A stretch of DNA of 64,000 nucleotides from Rhodobacterales bacterium RIFCSPHIGHO2_02_FULL_62_130 (GCA_001828855.1 MHZT01000047.1:62001-126000); one strand, 5' to 3'; counted from the first letter of the stretch, positions 20,654-29,699 are shown. Numbers and translations: made by a program. Notes: a model not told the origin generated them from the letters alone.

Positions 20654-22327
20654 ATGGACCTGAGTTTTCTTGCAAACATGTTGCTTTTTCTGGGTGCCTT
20701 GGGTGCCAGCTATGCCGTGGATCAAGCCACAACGCGCGAAGAGACTGACCCGCTTTATGACGAAAACGATTACACGCGCACCGATGAAGGCACCGGCCAT
20801 TCGGATGCCCTTGAGGCGGATCGGGATTCACTGGCCTGGTTCCTGCAGGGCGGCGACGACAGGCTGGCCGGATCGGCAGGCTCCGATTACGCCAACCTCG
20901 GCAACGGCAATGACGAGGCCGATATGGGGGCCGGAGCGGATATTGCCTTGGGTGGCAACGGTGCTGATACGATTTCGGGCGGCAATGGTGGCGACCGGCT
21001 GTTCGGAGGCGAGGATGATGACAGCCTGTCGGGAAATCTGGGCGATGACACGGTATTCGGCGAAGCGGGTAATGACATCCTGACCGGCGGCAGCGGGGCC
21101 GATGTCCTGTCGGGCGGTGAAGGCGATGACATCCTGTCGGGCTTTGACCTTGACGCAGGCGCGGCAGCGGGCCTGCCGGGCGTGGATGGCAATGACCAGC
21201 TTTTGGGCGGCGAAGGCAATGACCTGCTGTTGATGGGTCACGGAGACGTGGCGGCAGGTGGCGGCGGGAATGATATTTTCCAGCTTGATACCCGCTTTGA
21301 CGAGGCAACCGCGGCCTATCGCATTTCCGACTATTCCGGCACGGATGACCGCATAGAAATCCTGTATGTGCCACGCTATTCCGGCGACACCAGCCTCGAA
21401 ATCCCGCCCGAGGTCCGAATCGAGGCCTCGCCCGATGGCGAAAGCGCGCTGATCCGGTTGAATGGCACGCTGATCGCGCAGGTGGACGGGGCGGCAGGGT
21501 TGACGGCGGATGATCTGGTGCTGACGCCAGACACCGGATTGGACCCGAACTATCTGCCATCAGATTACGATGCCGAAGTGACAGGCACAGCCGGTCCTGA
21601 CACCTTCAGCGGTGGCAGCGATGGCACCGCGTGGTTCCTGCAGGGCGGAGATGACAGCCTGACGGGTTCAAGCGACGGCGATTATGCACGGCTGGGCGAG
21701 GGCAACGATTTTGCCAGCATGGGCGATGGTATCGACGTTACCTATGCCGATGCGGGGGATGACCATGTGCTGGGCGGCGCTGGCACGGATACGATTTATG
21801 GCGGTGACGGGGCTGACACGCTGGAGGGTGGCAGCGGGGCCGACCGGATGGCAGGTGAATTGGGTGCCGATGCCATGACGGGCGGGGCCGGTGCCGACAA
21901 CATCGTGGGCGGTGCGGGCGATGACACGATTTCGGGCTATACCAGCGGCGCGGGCGGCGAAGACAGCCTGATTGCGATTGACGGCATCGACACCCTGTCG
22001 GGGGGCGATGGCAACGACCAGATTCACCTCGGGCGCGGCGATGTGGCGGTGGGAGGCGCAGGGGATGACAGGTTCAACCTTGATCTGCGCTGGGATGAAG
22101 GCGCGCAAGTCGCGCTGATCACCGATTTCACCAAAGGCACCGACCAGTTGGAGCTGCATTATACTCCGGTCTTTGTCGGGGGTGTCGAAGTGCCGCCCGT
22201 GGTCACCATCACCTATGCGCCCGACGATTCCTATGCCACGCTGCGCCTTGATGGCGAGGCTGTGGCCCAACTGACCGGTGCCACCACGCTGACGGTTTCG
22301 GATGTGGTTCTGATTGCGGCGGCCTGA
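20654..22327 (+). CDS. RTX-type calcium-binding repeat protein
   Basis: A 557-residue acidic protein full of GGxGxDxxx nonapeptides (for example GGNGADTIS, GGEGDDILS, GGAGADNIV), which form calcium-filled beta-rolls. The protein is an internal duplication: each half begins with the WFLQGGDD motif (about residues 62 and 326), runs through a beta-roll and ends with a beta-rich module containing an IxDF/ISDY and an IxxxxxGE/DSALxRLxGxxxAQ pattern. The N-terminus has one hydrophobic segment (about 4-20) that may be a signal or anchor. There is no catalytic domain and no T1SS genes nearby. RTX proteins of this kind are usually exported; here the route and role are unknown. Its stop codon abuts that of the next gene. 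Confidence 0.85.
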   Translation: MDLSFLANMLLFLGALGASYAVDQATTREETDPLYDENDYTRTDEGTGHSDALEADRDSLAWFLQGGDDRLAGSAGSDYANLGNGNDEADMGAGADIALGGNGADTISGGNGGDRLFGGEDDDSLSGNLGDDTVFGEAGNDILTGGSGADVLSGGEGDDILSGFDLDAGAAAGLPGVDGNDQLLGGEGNDLLLMGHGDVAAGGGGNDIFQLDTRFDEATAAYRISDYSGTDDRIEILYVPRYSGDTSLEIPPEVRIEASPDGESALIRLNGTLIAQVDGAAGLTADDLVLTPDTGLDPNYLPSDYDAEVTGTAGPDTFSGGSDGTAWFLQGGDDSLTGSSDGDYARLGEGNDFASMGDGIDVTYADAGDDHVLGGAGTDTIYGGDGADTLEGGSGADRMAGELGADAMTGGAGADNIVGGAGDDTISGYTSGAGGEDSLIAIDGIDTLSGGDGNDQIHLGRGDVAVGGAGDDRFNLDLRWDEGAQVALITDFTKGTDQLELHYTPVFVGGVEVPPVVTITYAPDDSYATLRLDGEAVAQLTGATTLTVSDVVLIAAA

Positions 22328-24946
22328 TCAGGGGGCAATCTGGTCCAACTGGGTTTGGACAAGGGCGATCCAGCCTGCCTTTGCCGGATCAAGCCTGCCT
22401 TCGGCCTGCAGTCGGGTCAGGATTGCCAAAGCCTCTTGCAACGGCGCGCGCCGGTCGGCAGCAAAAAGCGCGATCCGCACAAGGCTGCTGACCACGCCGG
22501 TTGCATATTCCGCATTCGCCGGATCAAGCGCCGCGAGGGCTGTTGCCACCTTGTAGCTTTGCTGGAAAGCGGCCTCGGCGGCCCGTGGATCGCCCTGAAG
22601 CATCGCCAGATCACCCATCCGATCCAAGGCGGCCCCAAGATCCTGCTGTGCCTCGGCGTTGTCCGGCTGGCGTTGCGCCAGATCCCGCGCAATTCCAAGA
22701 GCGGCGGTGAAATGCGGGGCGACGGCGCTGAAATCCTGCGCGGCAAAGGCAAGATCGCCCATAGCCACCTCGGCCAGCGCAAGATCGCGCTGCCACTCGG
22801 CATTACCGGCATCAAGCGCAACCAACCGTTGCCGGATGGCAAGGCCGGCCGCATAGGCGGCAGATGCCCCAGCACTATCGCCCTGCGCCTTCAGAACATT
22901 GCCGATTTTTATCTGCGCCAGCGCAAGATCACGCTGCCAAAGCGTGTTTTCCGGATCACGCTCTGCCAGACCGGCTGCAATATCCACTTGGGCCTGATAG
23001 GCCTTGCGCGCGCCTTGCTGATCGCCCTTCAGCATCAGAAGATCGCCGATCTTGTCATGGCTGCCCGCCAGTTCATTCGCCCAGCCTGCAGCGTCAGGTG
23101 CCTGAGCGACCAAGCCCTGCCGGATCGCCAGCGCCTTGACATAAGACTCCATCGCCGCCGCCAGATCGCCCGAAAACCGGTGCAGATCCCCCACACGGTC
23201 ATGGCCAAGGGCAAGATCGCGGCGCAGATCGTCGCGGGCGGGGTTCTGATCGGAAAGGGCGATCAAAACCGCAAGCCCCGCCTGATGCTGCGCCAAAGCC
23301 CCGGCCAGATCGCCACGCCCTTGCCGGATATCGCCCAGCTTTGCCAGCGCCACAAAGACATCGTGCCGCCATTTCAAAGGCGCGTCAGCGCGTTGCGACA
23401 GATCAAGCGCCACGGCCAAAGCCGCCTGAAACATCGCCTCGGCCCCGTCCAGATCACCTTTGGCCAGCAGCATATCGCCCAGATTCACCCCTGCGACCGC
23501 ATGGTTCCGCAGAAACTCGCCATCGTCCGGCGCCTCGGCCACACGCGCGGCGGCGATGGTTTGCCAGTTCCGATAGGCCCGCAGCGCAAAGCCGGAATTG
23601 CCAACCAGCCGGAACAGATCACCCTGATCCCAGATCAGATCGGTATAGGCGATACGATCCGCGCGCGGCAGGTCCGGCCCCTCCAGCTCGGCATAAAGCG
23701 ACAGCGCGCGACCAATATCCTGCATCGCAAGATCATAGCGCAGGGCAGAGCGGGCGGCGGCGGCGGAAAGGGCATAGGTCTGCGCTTCGGACAGGGTGCG
23801 GGCGCGGTAGCTGTCACGCAGGGTATCGCGGGCGGTGGCGTCCAGTCTGGCGGCCTCGGCCAGATACACCCGCGCCGCATCATAGGCACCCAAGGCAAGA
23901 GAGTCCTCGGCTTGGGCGCGCAAACCGGCGACTTCGGGATCTTGCGCCGAAAGCACCCTGATCTGCGCGCGAAACCGCAGGAAGGACTCGGCGCTGTCCA
24001 GCAAGGCCTGCGCGCGGGCAGCACTGTCCTTGCCCGACAACTCTGCCGAAAGCAGCGCCCCGTAAAGCGGGGCCAAAGGCATATCCTTTGCACGCGCAAG
24101 GCTTTCAACCTCGGCGCGCAAAGCGGGGGACAGATCGGCCATGGCGATCAGCAAGCGGTCCCGTTCCGGCAGATCACCCGAGGCCGCCGCAAAGAACAGC
24201 CGTGGCAGGCCGCTTTCGACATAGGGAAGCTGTTTGCCGCGGCTGCGGTCATAGACATCCTGCTGCACCAAGGTCAGTGCCGTTCGCACCTCGACACCGG
24301 GCGTTGCAAAATGACGCAACAGCGCCTCGGTGAAGGGCGAGTTTTCACCCGACCCGTCCGAGGCGACCTCTCCGGGGGCGGCGGAAAAGGCAAACAGCAC
24401 CCCGTCCGCACGACCGATCCGCCCAAGTCCGGGCCGCGGTGCGGGGGCGTCCGGATCATCAAGGGCGGCCGCAGCCCTGCCTTGCCCGCTGCCCGCGCCA
24501 AAGGGATCTTCGCGGCAGGCATCCAGCAGCACGATGCCGATCGGCGCCACATCGCCAAGCGCGGCCTGCACTTCGGCCAAGGGCAGACCGGTCGAGGCGA
24601 TTTCCGCCGCCGTTCCGGCCTGTGCATCAATCGGCAAAAGGTAGTTCACGCCGCCGATCTCGACCCCATGCCCTGCAAAGAAGATCAGCGCCACATCGGC
24701 CCCACCGCTGTCTTCGCGGAAATCGTCCAAAGCCCGCCGCATCCGGCGCAGGGTGCGGTCGGTTTCCACCGTCACCTCGAAGCCAAGGCCGGAAAGCATG
24801 TCCTCCAGCGCCAGCGCATCATGCACCGGATTTTCCAGCACCCGCAGCGCCACATAATCCTCTGCCGCCAGCACAAGCGCGACCCGCCGCTCGGCCAAAG
24901 CCTGCACGGGGCAGATCAGCAGACAGAACAGAACCAGCCAACGCAT
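22328..24946 (-). CDS. Secreted caspase-family (C14) protease with TPR repeats
   Basis: An 872-residue protein. Residues 1-18 form a signal peptide (MRWLVLFCLLICPVQALA). A caspase p20-like domain follows, with the catalytic dyad visible as H93 in FFAGHGVEIGGVNYLLP and C144 in LLDACREDPF. From about residue 400 to 850 there are repeated units of roughly 50 residues of the form GDLxxAxxxYxxxLAIxxxL...WxxDLAxxxxxxGD, i.e. TPRs. Bacterial caspase homologues cleave after basic or acidic residues and are often linked to stress or defence; the target here is unknown. The ATG at 24946 is chosen because the signal peptide starts there; the frame is open another 43 codons. It converges on the RTX gene with no gap. 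Confidence 0.83.
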   Translation of the reverse strand: MRWLVLFCLLICPVQALAERRVALVLAAEDYVALRVLENPVHDALALEDMLSGLGFEVTVETDRTLRRMRRALDDFREDSGGADVALIFFAGHGVEIGGVNYLLPIDAQAGTAAEIASTGLPLAEVQAALGDVAPIGIVLLDACREDPFGAGSGQGRAAAALDDPDAPAPRPGLGRIGRADGVLFAFSAAPGEVASDGSGENSPFTEALLRHFATPGVEVRTALTLVQQDVYDRSRGKQLPYVESGLPRLFFAAASGDLPERDRLLIAMADLSPALRAEVESLARAKDMPLAPLYGALLSAELSGKDSAARAQALLDSAESFLRFRAQIRVLSAQDPEVAGLRAQAEDSLALGAYDAARVYLAEAARLDATARDTLRDSYRARTLSEAQTYALSAAAARSALRYDLAMQDIGRALSLYAELEGPDLPRADRIAYTDLIWDQGDLFRLVGNSGFALRAYRNWQTIAAARVAEAPDDGEFLRNHAVAGVNLGDMLLAKGDLDGAEAMFQAALAVALDLSQRADAPLKWRHDVFVALAKLGDIRQGRGDLAGALAQHQAGLAVLIALSDQNPARDDLRRDLALGHDRVGDLHRFSGDLAAAMESYVKALAIRQGLVAQAPDAAGWANELAGSHDKIGDLLMLKGDQQGARKAYQAQVDIAAGLAERDPENTLWQRDLALAQIKIGNVLKAQGDSAGASAAYAAGLAIRQRLVALDAGNAEWQRDLALAEVAMGDLAFAAQDFSAVAPHFTAALGIARDLAQRQPDNAEAQQDLGAALDRMGDLAMLQGDPRAAEAAFQQSYKVATALAALDPANAEYATGVVSSLVRIALFAADRRAPLQEALAILTRLQAEGRLDPAKAGWIALVQTQLDQIAP

Positions 24947-25111
24947 ATTTGTCCCCGCCGGGGTGACATGGTTCGAGTGTGCTCCCGAAGATCGCAGGCG
25001 TAAAGAGTGCGCAAGGTCTGGGCTGCCGATGGCGGTATGGCGCGAGGCAAGGCATAGCAGCGCCCGAAATGACAAGGGTCGATCAGCCAGCCCGCCGCAG
25101 GATCGGGAGGA

Positions 25112-25321
25112 TCAGGAAAGCCATTGCCTTTCCCCGCCCGCAGAGATCCCGTTTTTAGCCAGACTGCATCCGCAATCTCGCCAGAGGCCATTGCCTGCCC
25201 CGGCGGGCGAGAAGCGCCCGCCATCGGCGGGGCAGGCGCTGGCCGGTGGCTTTGGGCCATCGGCTTGGATTGCGGCAAGGCTCCGCGCGACCGAGGCGAT
25301 GGCCTCGGTCAGATTGGGCAA
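25112..25321 (-). CDS. Possible small gene behind the ABC exporter
   Basis: A 69-codon frame starting with TTG, 12 bases after the ABC-transporter stop codon. GGAGGG overlaps that stop codon and lies 7 bases before the TTG, which is good spacing. The first 40 codons have GC-rich third positions like the neighbours; the later part (rich in Gly, Pro, Ala) is less convincing. I recognise no domain or membrane segment. It could equally be the untranslated 3' tail of the ABC transcript. The rest of the 387-base gap (24947-25111) holds only the start region of the caspase gene. Confidence 0.3.
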   Translation of the reverse strand: MPNLTEAIASVARSLAAIQADGPKPPASACPADGGRFSPAGAGNGLWRDCGCSLAKNGISAGGERQWLS

Positions 25322-25333
25322 ACCATCGCCCTC

Positions 25334-27169
25334 CTATGCCGCCTGATCAGCCTCTTCCGCCGACTGGCGTTCCCACATCGCGGCGTATTTTCCGCCCTTG
25401 GCCAGCAGCACCTCATGCGTGCCGCTTTCGGTGACCTGGCCATCCTCCAGCACGAGGATCTGATCGGCGTCGGCAATCGTCGAAAGCCGGTGCGCGATGG
25501 TGATGACCGACCGGCCCTGCCCCATCTCGCGCAGGGATTCCTGAATGTCGCGTTCGGTCTGGGTGTCCAAGGCCGAGGTCGCCTCGTCCAATATCAGGAT
25601 CGGCGGGTTTTTCAGCAGGGTGCGCGCGATGCCCACCCGCTGCTTTTCGCCGCCCGACAGTTTCAGCCCGCGCTCGCCCACCTTGGTTTCATAACCTTCG
25701 GGCAGCGACATGATGAAATCATGGATCTTCGCCCCGCGCGCTGCGGCCTCGATCTCGGCCTTGCTGGCGTCGGGACGGCCATAGGCGATGTTATAGCCGA
25801 CGGTATCGTTGAACAGCACGGTGTCCTGCGGCACCACGCCGATGGACTGGTGCAGGCTGGTCTGTGTCACCTCGCGGATGTCATGGCCGTCAATGCGAAT
25901 GGACCCCGCGTTGACATCATAGAACCGGAACAGCAACCGCCCGATGGTGGATTTGCCCGACCCCGAAGGCCCGACCAGCGCGATGCGCTGACCGGGAGAG
26001 ACATGCAGAGACACGCCTTTCAGAATGCCGCGATTGGGATCATAACCGAACACCACATCGCGGAATTCGATCTCGCCAGACGTGACCTGCAAGGCGGGGG
26101 CTGAAGGCTTGTCCTTCACCTCGGCGGGTTGCGACAACAGACCGAACATCTCGCCCATATCCACCAAAGCCTGCCGGATTTCGCGGTAAACCGTGCCGAG
26201 GAAGTTCAGCGGCATGGTGATCTGGATCATATAGGCATTGACCATGACAAAATCGCCCACGGTCAGGATTTTCTGCTGCACGCCCATCGCCGCCATGACC
26301 ATCACGATCACCAGACCCGTGGTGATAATCGCGGATTGGCCGACGTTCAGGAAAGACAGCGATTGCCCGGTGCGGACCGCCAACCCCTCATAGGCCGCCA
26401 TTGCACGGTCATAGCGCGCAGCCTCGCGGCCCTCGGCGTTGAAATACTTGACGGTTTCATAGTTCAGCAGAGAGTCGATGGCCTTCTGGTTGGCATCGGT
26501 GTCCTGATCATTCATCTGGCGACGGATCTGCACCCGCCATTCGGTAACGCGGAAGGTGAAGATGACGTAAAGCGTGATCGTCACCACCACCACCGCCATG
26601 TATTGCCAGCCGAACAGAAAGGCGAACAGCACCGACACCATTGTCAGTTCAAGGATCAAAGGCCCGATCGACAACAGCATGAAACGCAACAGGAAATCGA
26701 CGCCCTTGACCCCGCGCTCGATGATCCGGCTCAGACCGCCGGTCTTGCGGGTGATATGATAGCGCATCGACAGGCGGTGGATATGGGTAAAGGTTTCCAG
26801 CGCCAGCTTGCGCAGCGCCCTTTGCCCCACCCGCACGAAGATCACGTCGCGCAGTTCGCCAAAAGCCACAGTGCCAAGCCGCGCCACGCCATAGGCAATC
26901 GTCAGCCCCACCGCCGTCAGCGCCAGCAGCGTGCCGGTATCGGGCGTCTCACCAGCCAGCGCATCGACGGCCTGCTTGTACATGAACGGCGTGCAGACCG
27001 AGATCACCTTGGCCAGCACCAGCATCAGCAGCGCGCCCACAACACGGCGCTTGACCCATGCCTCGTCCTTTGGCCACAGATAGGGCAGCACTCGTCGCAT
27101 GGTTTGCAGGGCGCTGGCCGATTGGTCGTGCTGATCGGCCGAGGTGGCCCCCGTCGTGGTTCTACGCAT
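25334..27169 (-). CDS. Atm1/HMT1-type ABC exporter (fused permease-ATPase)
   Basis: A 611-residue half-transporter: about six membrane helices (residues 45-335), then a nucleotide-binding domain with Walker A GPSGSGKST, signature LSGGEKQRVGIART and Walker B ILILDEATSALD. The N-terminal TMD text (RRVLPYLWPKDEAWVKRRVV, TRKTGGLSRIIERG, NAEGREAARYDRAMAAYE) is characteristic of the Atm1/ABCB7/HMT1 branch, which exports glutathione-linked sulfur, metal conjugates or Fe-S precursors. It is divergent from an ArsR-type repressor with cysteine pairs, so a metal-responsive exporter is plausible but not proved. AGGGG precedes the ATG by 9 bases. Confidence 0.92.
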   Translation of the reverse strand: MRRTTTGATSADQHDQSASALQTMRRVLPYLWPKDEAWVKRRVVGALLMLVLAKVISVCTPFMYKQAVDALAGETPDTGTLLALTAVGLTIAYGVARLGTVAFGELRDVIFVRVGQRALRKLALETFTHIHRLSMRYHITRKTGGLSRIIERGVKGVDFLLRFMLLSIGPLILELTMVSVLFAFLFGWQYMAVVVVTITLYVIFTFRVTEWRVQIRRQMNDQDTDANQKAIDSLLNYETVKYFNAEGREAARYDRAMAAYEGLAVRTGQSLSFLNVGQSAIITTGLVIVMVMAAMGVQQKILTVGDFVMVNAYMIQITMPLNFLGTVYREIRQALVDMGEMFGLLSQPAEVKDKPSAPALQVTSGEIEFRDVVFGYDPNRGILKGVSLHVSPGQRIALVGPSGSGKSTIGRLLFRFYDVNAGSIRIDGHDIREVTQTSLHQSIGVVPQDTVLFNDTVGYNIAYGRPDASKAEIEAAARGAKIHDFIMSLPEGYETKVGERGLKLSGGEKQRVGIARTLLKNPPILILDEATSALDTQTERDIQESLREMGQGRSVITIAHRLSTIADADQILVLEDGQVTESGTHEVLLAKGGKYAAMWERQSAEEADQAA

Positions 27170-27239
27170 CGTGAGTTCCCCTGCCCCGCCCGTCAGGCCA
27201 ACCCGTGCGGGTTGCCGATCCGGCGCGGTTCGGTTAAAG

Positions 27240-27263
27240 ATTGTTCAAGGAAACTTGAGTAAT
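27240..27263. promoter_or_regulatory. ArsR-type operator (24-bp inverted repeat)
   Basis: ATTGTTCAAG-GAAA-CTTGAGTAAT: ten-base arms that match at eight of ten positions around a 4-base spacer. It ends six bases before the arsR ATG and lies between two divergent genes, as expected for autoregulation by a dimeric winged-helix repressor. Confidence 0.65.
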
Positions 27264-27269
27264 CGAACC

Positions 27270-27626
27270 ATGCAGCAGAGTAAAGCCCTGTCGGCCCTGT
27301 CCGCACTTGCCAATCCGGCGCGGCTGGACCTTGTGCGCTTGCTGATGCCCTTGGGCGCGGACGGGATGGCTGCGGGCGAGATTGGCCGCGCCTTGGGGCT
27401 GTCGGCCTCGCATCTGTCGTTCCATCTTGGCACGCTGGAGCAGGCCGGGCTGATCCGGTCCCGCAAGCAGGCGCGCAATGTGTTCTATTCGGTGGACGCA
27501 GGCGGGATGGGGGCGACCATCGCCTTTTTGCTCAATGATTGCTGCATGGACCACCCCGAGGTGGTCGCCTGCTGCCGCCACGGTCGCGATGTGGCTGAAC
27601 CCGTCATTCAGCCTTCGGAATCGTGA
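27270..27626 (+). CDS. ArsR-family metalloregulator
   Basis: A 118-residue winged-helix protein. The DNA-recognition region is GEIGRALGLSASHLSFHLGTLEQAGLIRSRKQ (spans about residues 36-67, with SASHLSFHL as helix 3). The C-terminus carries two cysteine pairs, C91-C92 and C101-C102, with H95 in between (NDCCMDHPEVVACC), a likely site for As(III), Sb(III) or another soft metal. Such repressors leave their operator when metal binds. A matching inverted repeat overlaps the region just before the start. The gene is divergent from the Atm1-type exporter. The 3' end overlaps the LysM gene on the other strand by 23 bases. Confidence 0.87.
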   Translation: MQQSKALSALSALANPARLDLVRLLMPLGADGMAAGEIGRALGLSASHLSFHLGTLEQAGLIRSRKQARNVFYSVDAGGMGATIAFLLNDCCMDHPEVVACCRHGRDVAEPVIQPSES

Positions 27627-29013
27627 AGACCTGCCCCGGATAGATCAGATCCGGGTCGCGGATCTTGTCCTTGTTGGCCTCGAACACCTGCACATAGGCC
27701 ACGCCATCGCCAAGGCTTTGCTCGGCAATGCCCCAAAGGGTAAAGCCGGGCTGCACGGTGATGGTCACAGGCGCGGGGGGCGGTGCAGGCTCGGCTGCAA
27801 CCGTTTCGGCAGGTGCGGGTTCGGCGGGTGCAGATTCGGCGGCGGCAGTTTCGACGGGAGCAGGTTCAGCAGCGGGCGCGGCTTCTGCCCCAACCTCGGT
27901 GCCTGCCGCGACAGTTTCCGGTTCGGCGGCGGGTGCGGGTTCCGCAGGCGCGTCTGGTTCCGCTGCGGGTTCGGGGGATGCGGCAGGTTTGGAGGATGCG
28001 GTGGGTTCCGCAGCGGCGGGGGCCGAAGCTGCGGCCAAAGCCTCAAGCGTTTCGCGCTTGAACGGGGTTTCAAAGCGCGAGGTCACTTTGCCATCCGCGC
28101 CGATCTGATCGACACGCAGGGTATAGATTCCGGCGGCTACATCGGCCAGCGTGGCCGCCCACATGCCGTCGGCACCGATTTCCACCAAAGCCTTTTCGGC
28201 ATCGTCCAGATAGATCCGCACAAAGCCCGCACCCTGCCCGCGCCCGCCCAGTTGCACGGCCCCTTCCGGCGTATAGGTGATGGTATCGACACTGACATTG
28301 GCCAGCACTTCGGGCGGCACATCGCTGGCCGGTTGCAGCACCTGCGCGCCCTCTTCGGTCAGCAACACGGCGGCTGGGGCTTCGGGTGCGACGGGGGGGT
28401 CGGCGGGGGGTTCGGCTGTGGTTTCGGCAGAGGCCACCGCGACAGGTTTCGTCGGGGCCAGCGCGACGGTCTCCACAGCGGCAATCTCGGTGCCATCCGC
28501 GAGAATCGCGACCAAGGACAACAGGCGCGGGACATCGGATGCAGCCAGCGTGAACAGGGCGGCGAATTTGCCCTGACCATCGGCCTGCGCCTGTGCAACC
28601 TCGGCCCCATCGACCCGCAGCGATACTTTGGCATCCGCAGCGGCAGAGCCTGCCACCGTGGCGGAACCGTCCGGCTCGACGCGAACCACATCAAAGCTGG
28701 GCGGGACGGGAGGCAGGGCAGCAGGGGCCGCAACCTGTGCCGTGTCTTCGGCAGCCGGTTCTTCGGCCTTTGCAGGCTCCTCGGCCTCGCTGGCAACCGC
28801 ATCGGCTGACCCCGTTGCCGCTGCCCCCGCTTCGTCGGGCGTCGTTTCACCAGTCGCGGCTTCGCTGGTCTCAGCTTCAGTAGCCGGAGCCTCGGCCACT
28901 GGCGCGGGCTGGCTCAACGACCAGCCCAGATAGCCCAGCAGCACCACGATCACCGCAGCCCCTGCCCCCAATGCCCCACGCGCGCCAGCGCCCATCCCGG
29001 TTTCGTCCGCCAT
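27604..29013 (-). CDS. LysM-domain protein with long Ala/Pro/Glu linker
   Basis: About 469 residues. An N-terminal membrane helix (about residues 15-33) is followed by a low-complexity stretch rich in E, A, P and T (about 36-100), a region with Ig-like segments (PSFDVVRVEPDGSATVAGSA, then a second repeat-like block), a second very Ala/Pro/Glu-rich linker (about 330-415) and a single C-terminal LysM (QPGFTLWGIAEQSLGDG ... PDLIYPGQVFTIP). LysM binds peptidoglycan, so the protein probably spans from the inner membrane to the wall. Met 29013 is preferred to 29019 because AGAGGG has normal spacing to it. A role in division or wall remodelling is possible but not shown. Confidence 0.82.
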   Translation of the reverse strand: MADETGMGAGARGALGAGAAVIVVLLGYLGWSLSQPAPVAEAPATEAETSEAATGETTPDEAGAAATGSADAVASEAEEPAKAEEPAAEDTAQVAAPAALPPVPPSFDVVRVEPDGSATVAGSAAADAKVSLRVDGAEVAQAQADGQGKFAALFTLAASDVPRLLSLVAILADGTEIAAVETVALAPTKPVAVASAETTAEPPADPPVAPEAPAAVLLTEEGAQVLQPASDVPPEVLANVSVDTITYTPEGAVQLGGRGQGAGFVRIYLDDAEKALVEIGADGMWAATLADVAAGIYTLRVDQIGADGKVTSRFETPFKRETLEALAAASAPAAAEPTASSKPAASPEPAAEPDAPAEPAPAAEPETVAAGTEVGAEAAPAAEPAPVETAAAESAPAEPAPAETVAAEPAPPPAPVTITVQPGFTLWGIAEQSLGDGVAYVQVFEANKDKIRDPDLIYPGQVFTIPKAE

Positions 29014-29120
29014 ATCCATTCCCTCTTGAAACGCGAGACCTGTTTCCGGCCTCTGCTTTCTTTCGCAAAAGAACCCCTATATCAGACCATAACGCAACTA
29101 TTTTCAGGATGTTCGACGCC

Positions 29121-29699
29121 ATGGCCGCCACACTCGCCTCGATCTGTGTCTTCTGCGGCGCGCGCAGCGGGGCTAACCCGGCCCATAGCGCCGCAGCACA
29201 AGAGTTTGGCCGCGCCATTGCCGAAAACGGCTGGCGTCTGGTTTACGGCGCGGGCGATGTCGGCTTGATGGGAGAAGTTGCCCGCAGCGCGCAATCGGCG
29301 GGGGCGCCAACCTTCGGCGTGATTCCCACCCATCTGATGGGCCATGAGCGCGGCAAGCGCGATCTGACCCAATTCATCATCACCGAAGACATGCACGAGC
29401 GGAAGAAGGTCATGTTCATGAACTCGGATGCCATCGTGGTGCTGCCGGGCGGTGCCGGATCGCTGGACGAGTTTTTCGAGGTGCTGACATGGGCGCAGAT
29501 CGGGCTGCACCGCAAGCCGATCTTCCTGCTGAATTCGGCGGGCTATTGGCAACCGCTGATCGCGCTTCTGGATCACATTGTGGATCAGGGCTTTGCCGAT
29601 GCCAGCGTGAAAAACTATTTCACTACAGCGCCAGATGTTGCCACGCTGACCGCTGGCCTGCGCGCGGCCCTGTCCTTGCGCCACATCTCGGCGGAATAA
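29121..29699 (+). CDS. LOG-family nucleoside-5'-monophosphate phosphoribohydrolase
   Basis: A 192-residue Rossmann-like protein of the TIGR00730/LOG family. Visible hallmarks are SICVFCGARSG at the N-terminus, MHERKKVMF (about 91-99), and LPGGAGSLDEFFEVLTW (about 108-124). The canonical GGxGT is GGAGS here, with Thr replaced by Ser. Family members release the base from cytokinin or AMP-type nucleotides; in bacteria the physiological substrate is unclear. An alternative ATG lies 12 bases upstream at 29109, but its ribosome site would be too close. The last 85 bases overlap the 3' end of rarD on the opposite strand. Confidence 0.85.
   Translation: MAATLASICVFCGARSGANPAHSAAAQEFGRAIAENGWRLVYGAGDVGLMGEVARSAQSAGAPTFGVIPTHLMGHERGKRDLTQFIITEDMHERKKVMFMNSDAIVVLPGGAGSLDEFFEVLTWAQIGLHRKPIFLLNSAGYWQPLIALLDHIVDQGFADASVKNYFTTAPDVATLTAGLRAALSLRHISAE

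Noticed and set aside
20654-22327. RTX toxin
   Set aside because: No enzymatic or pore-forming domain and no secretion or activation genes nearby; only calcium-binding repeats are visible.
24947-25111. tRNA near a GGTTCGA sequence at 24969
   Set aside because: The flanking bases do not form an acceptor stem or anticodon arm.
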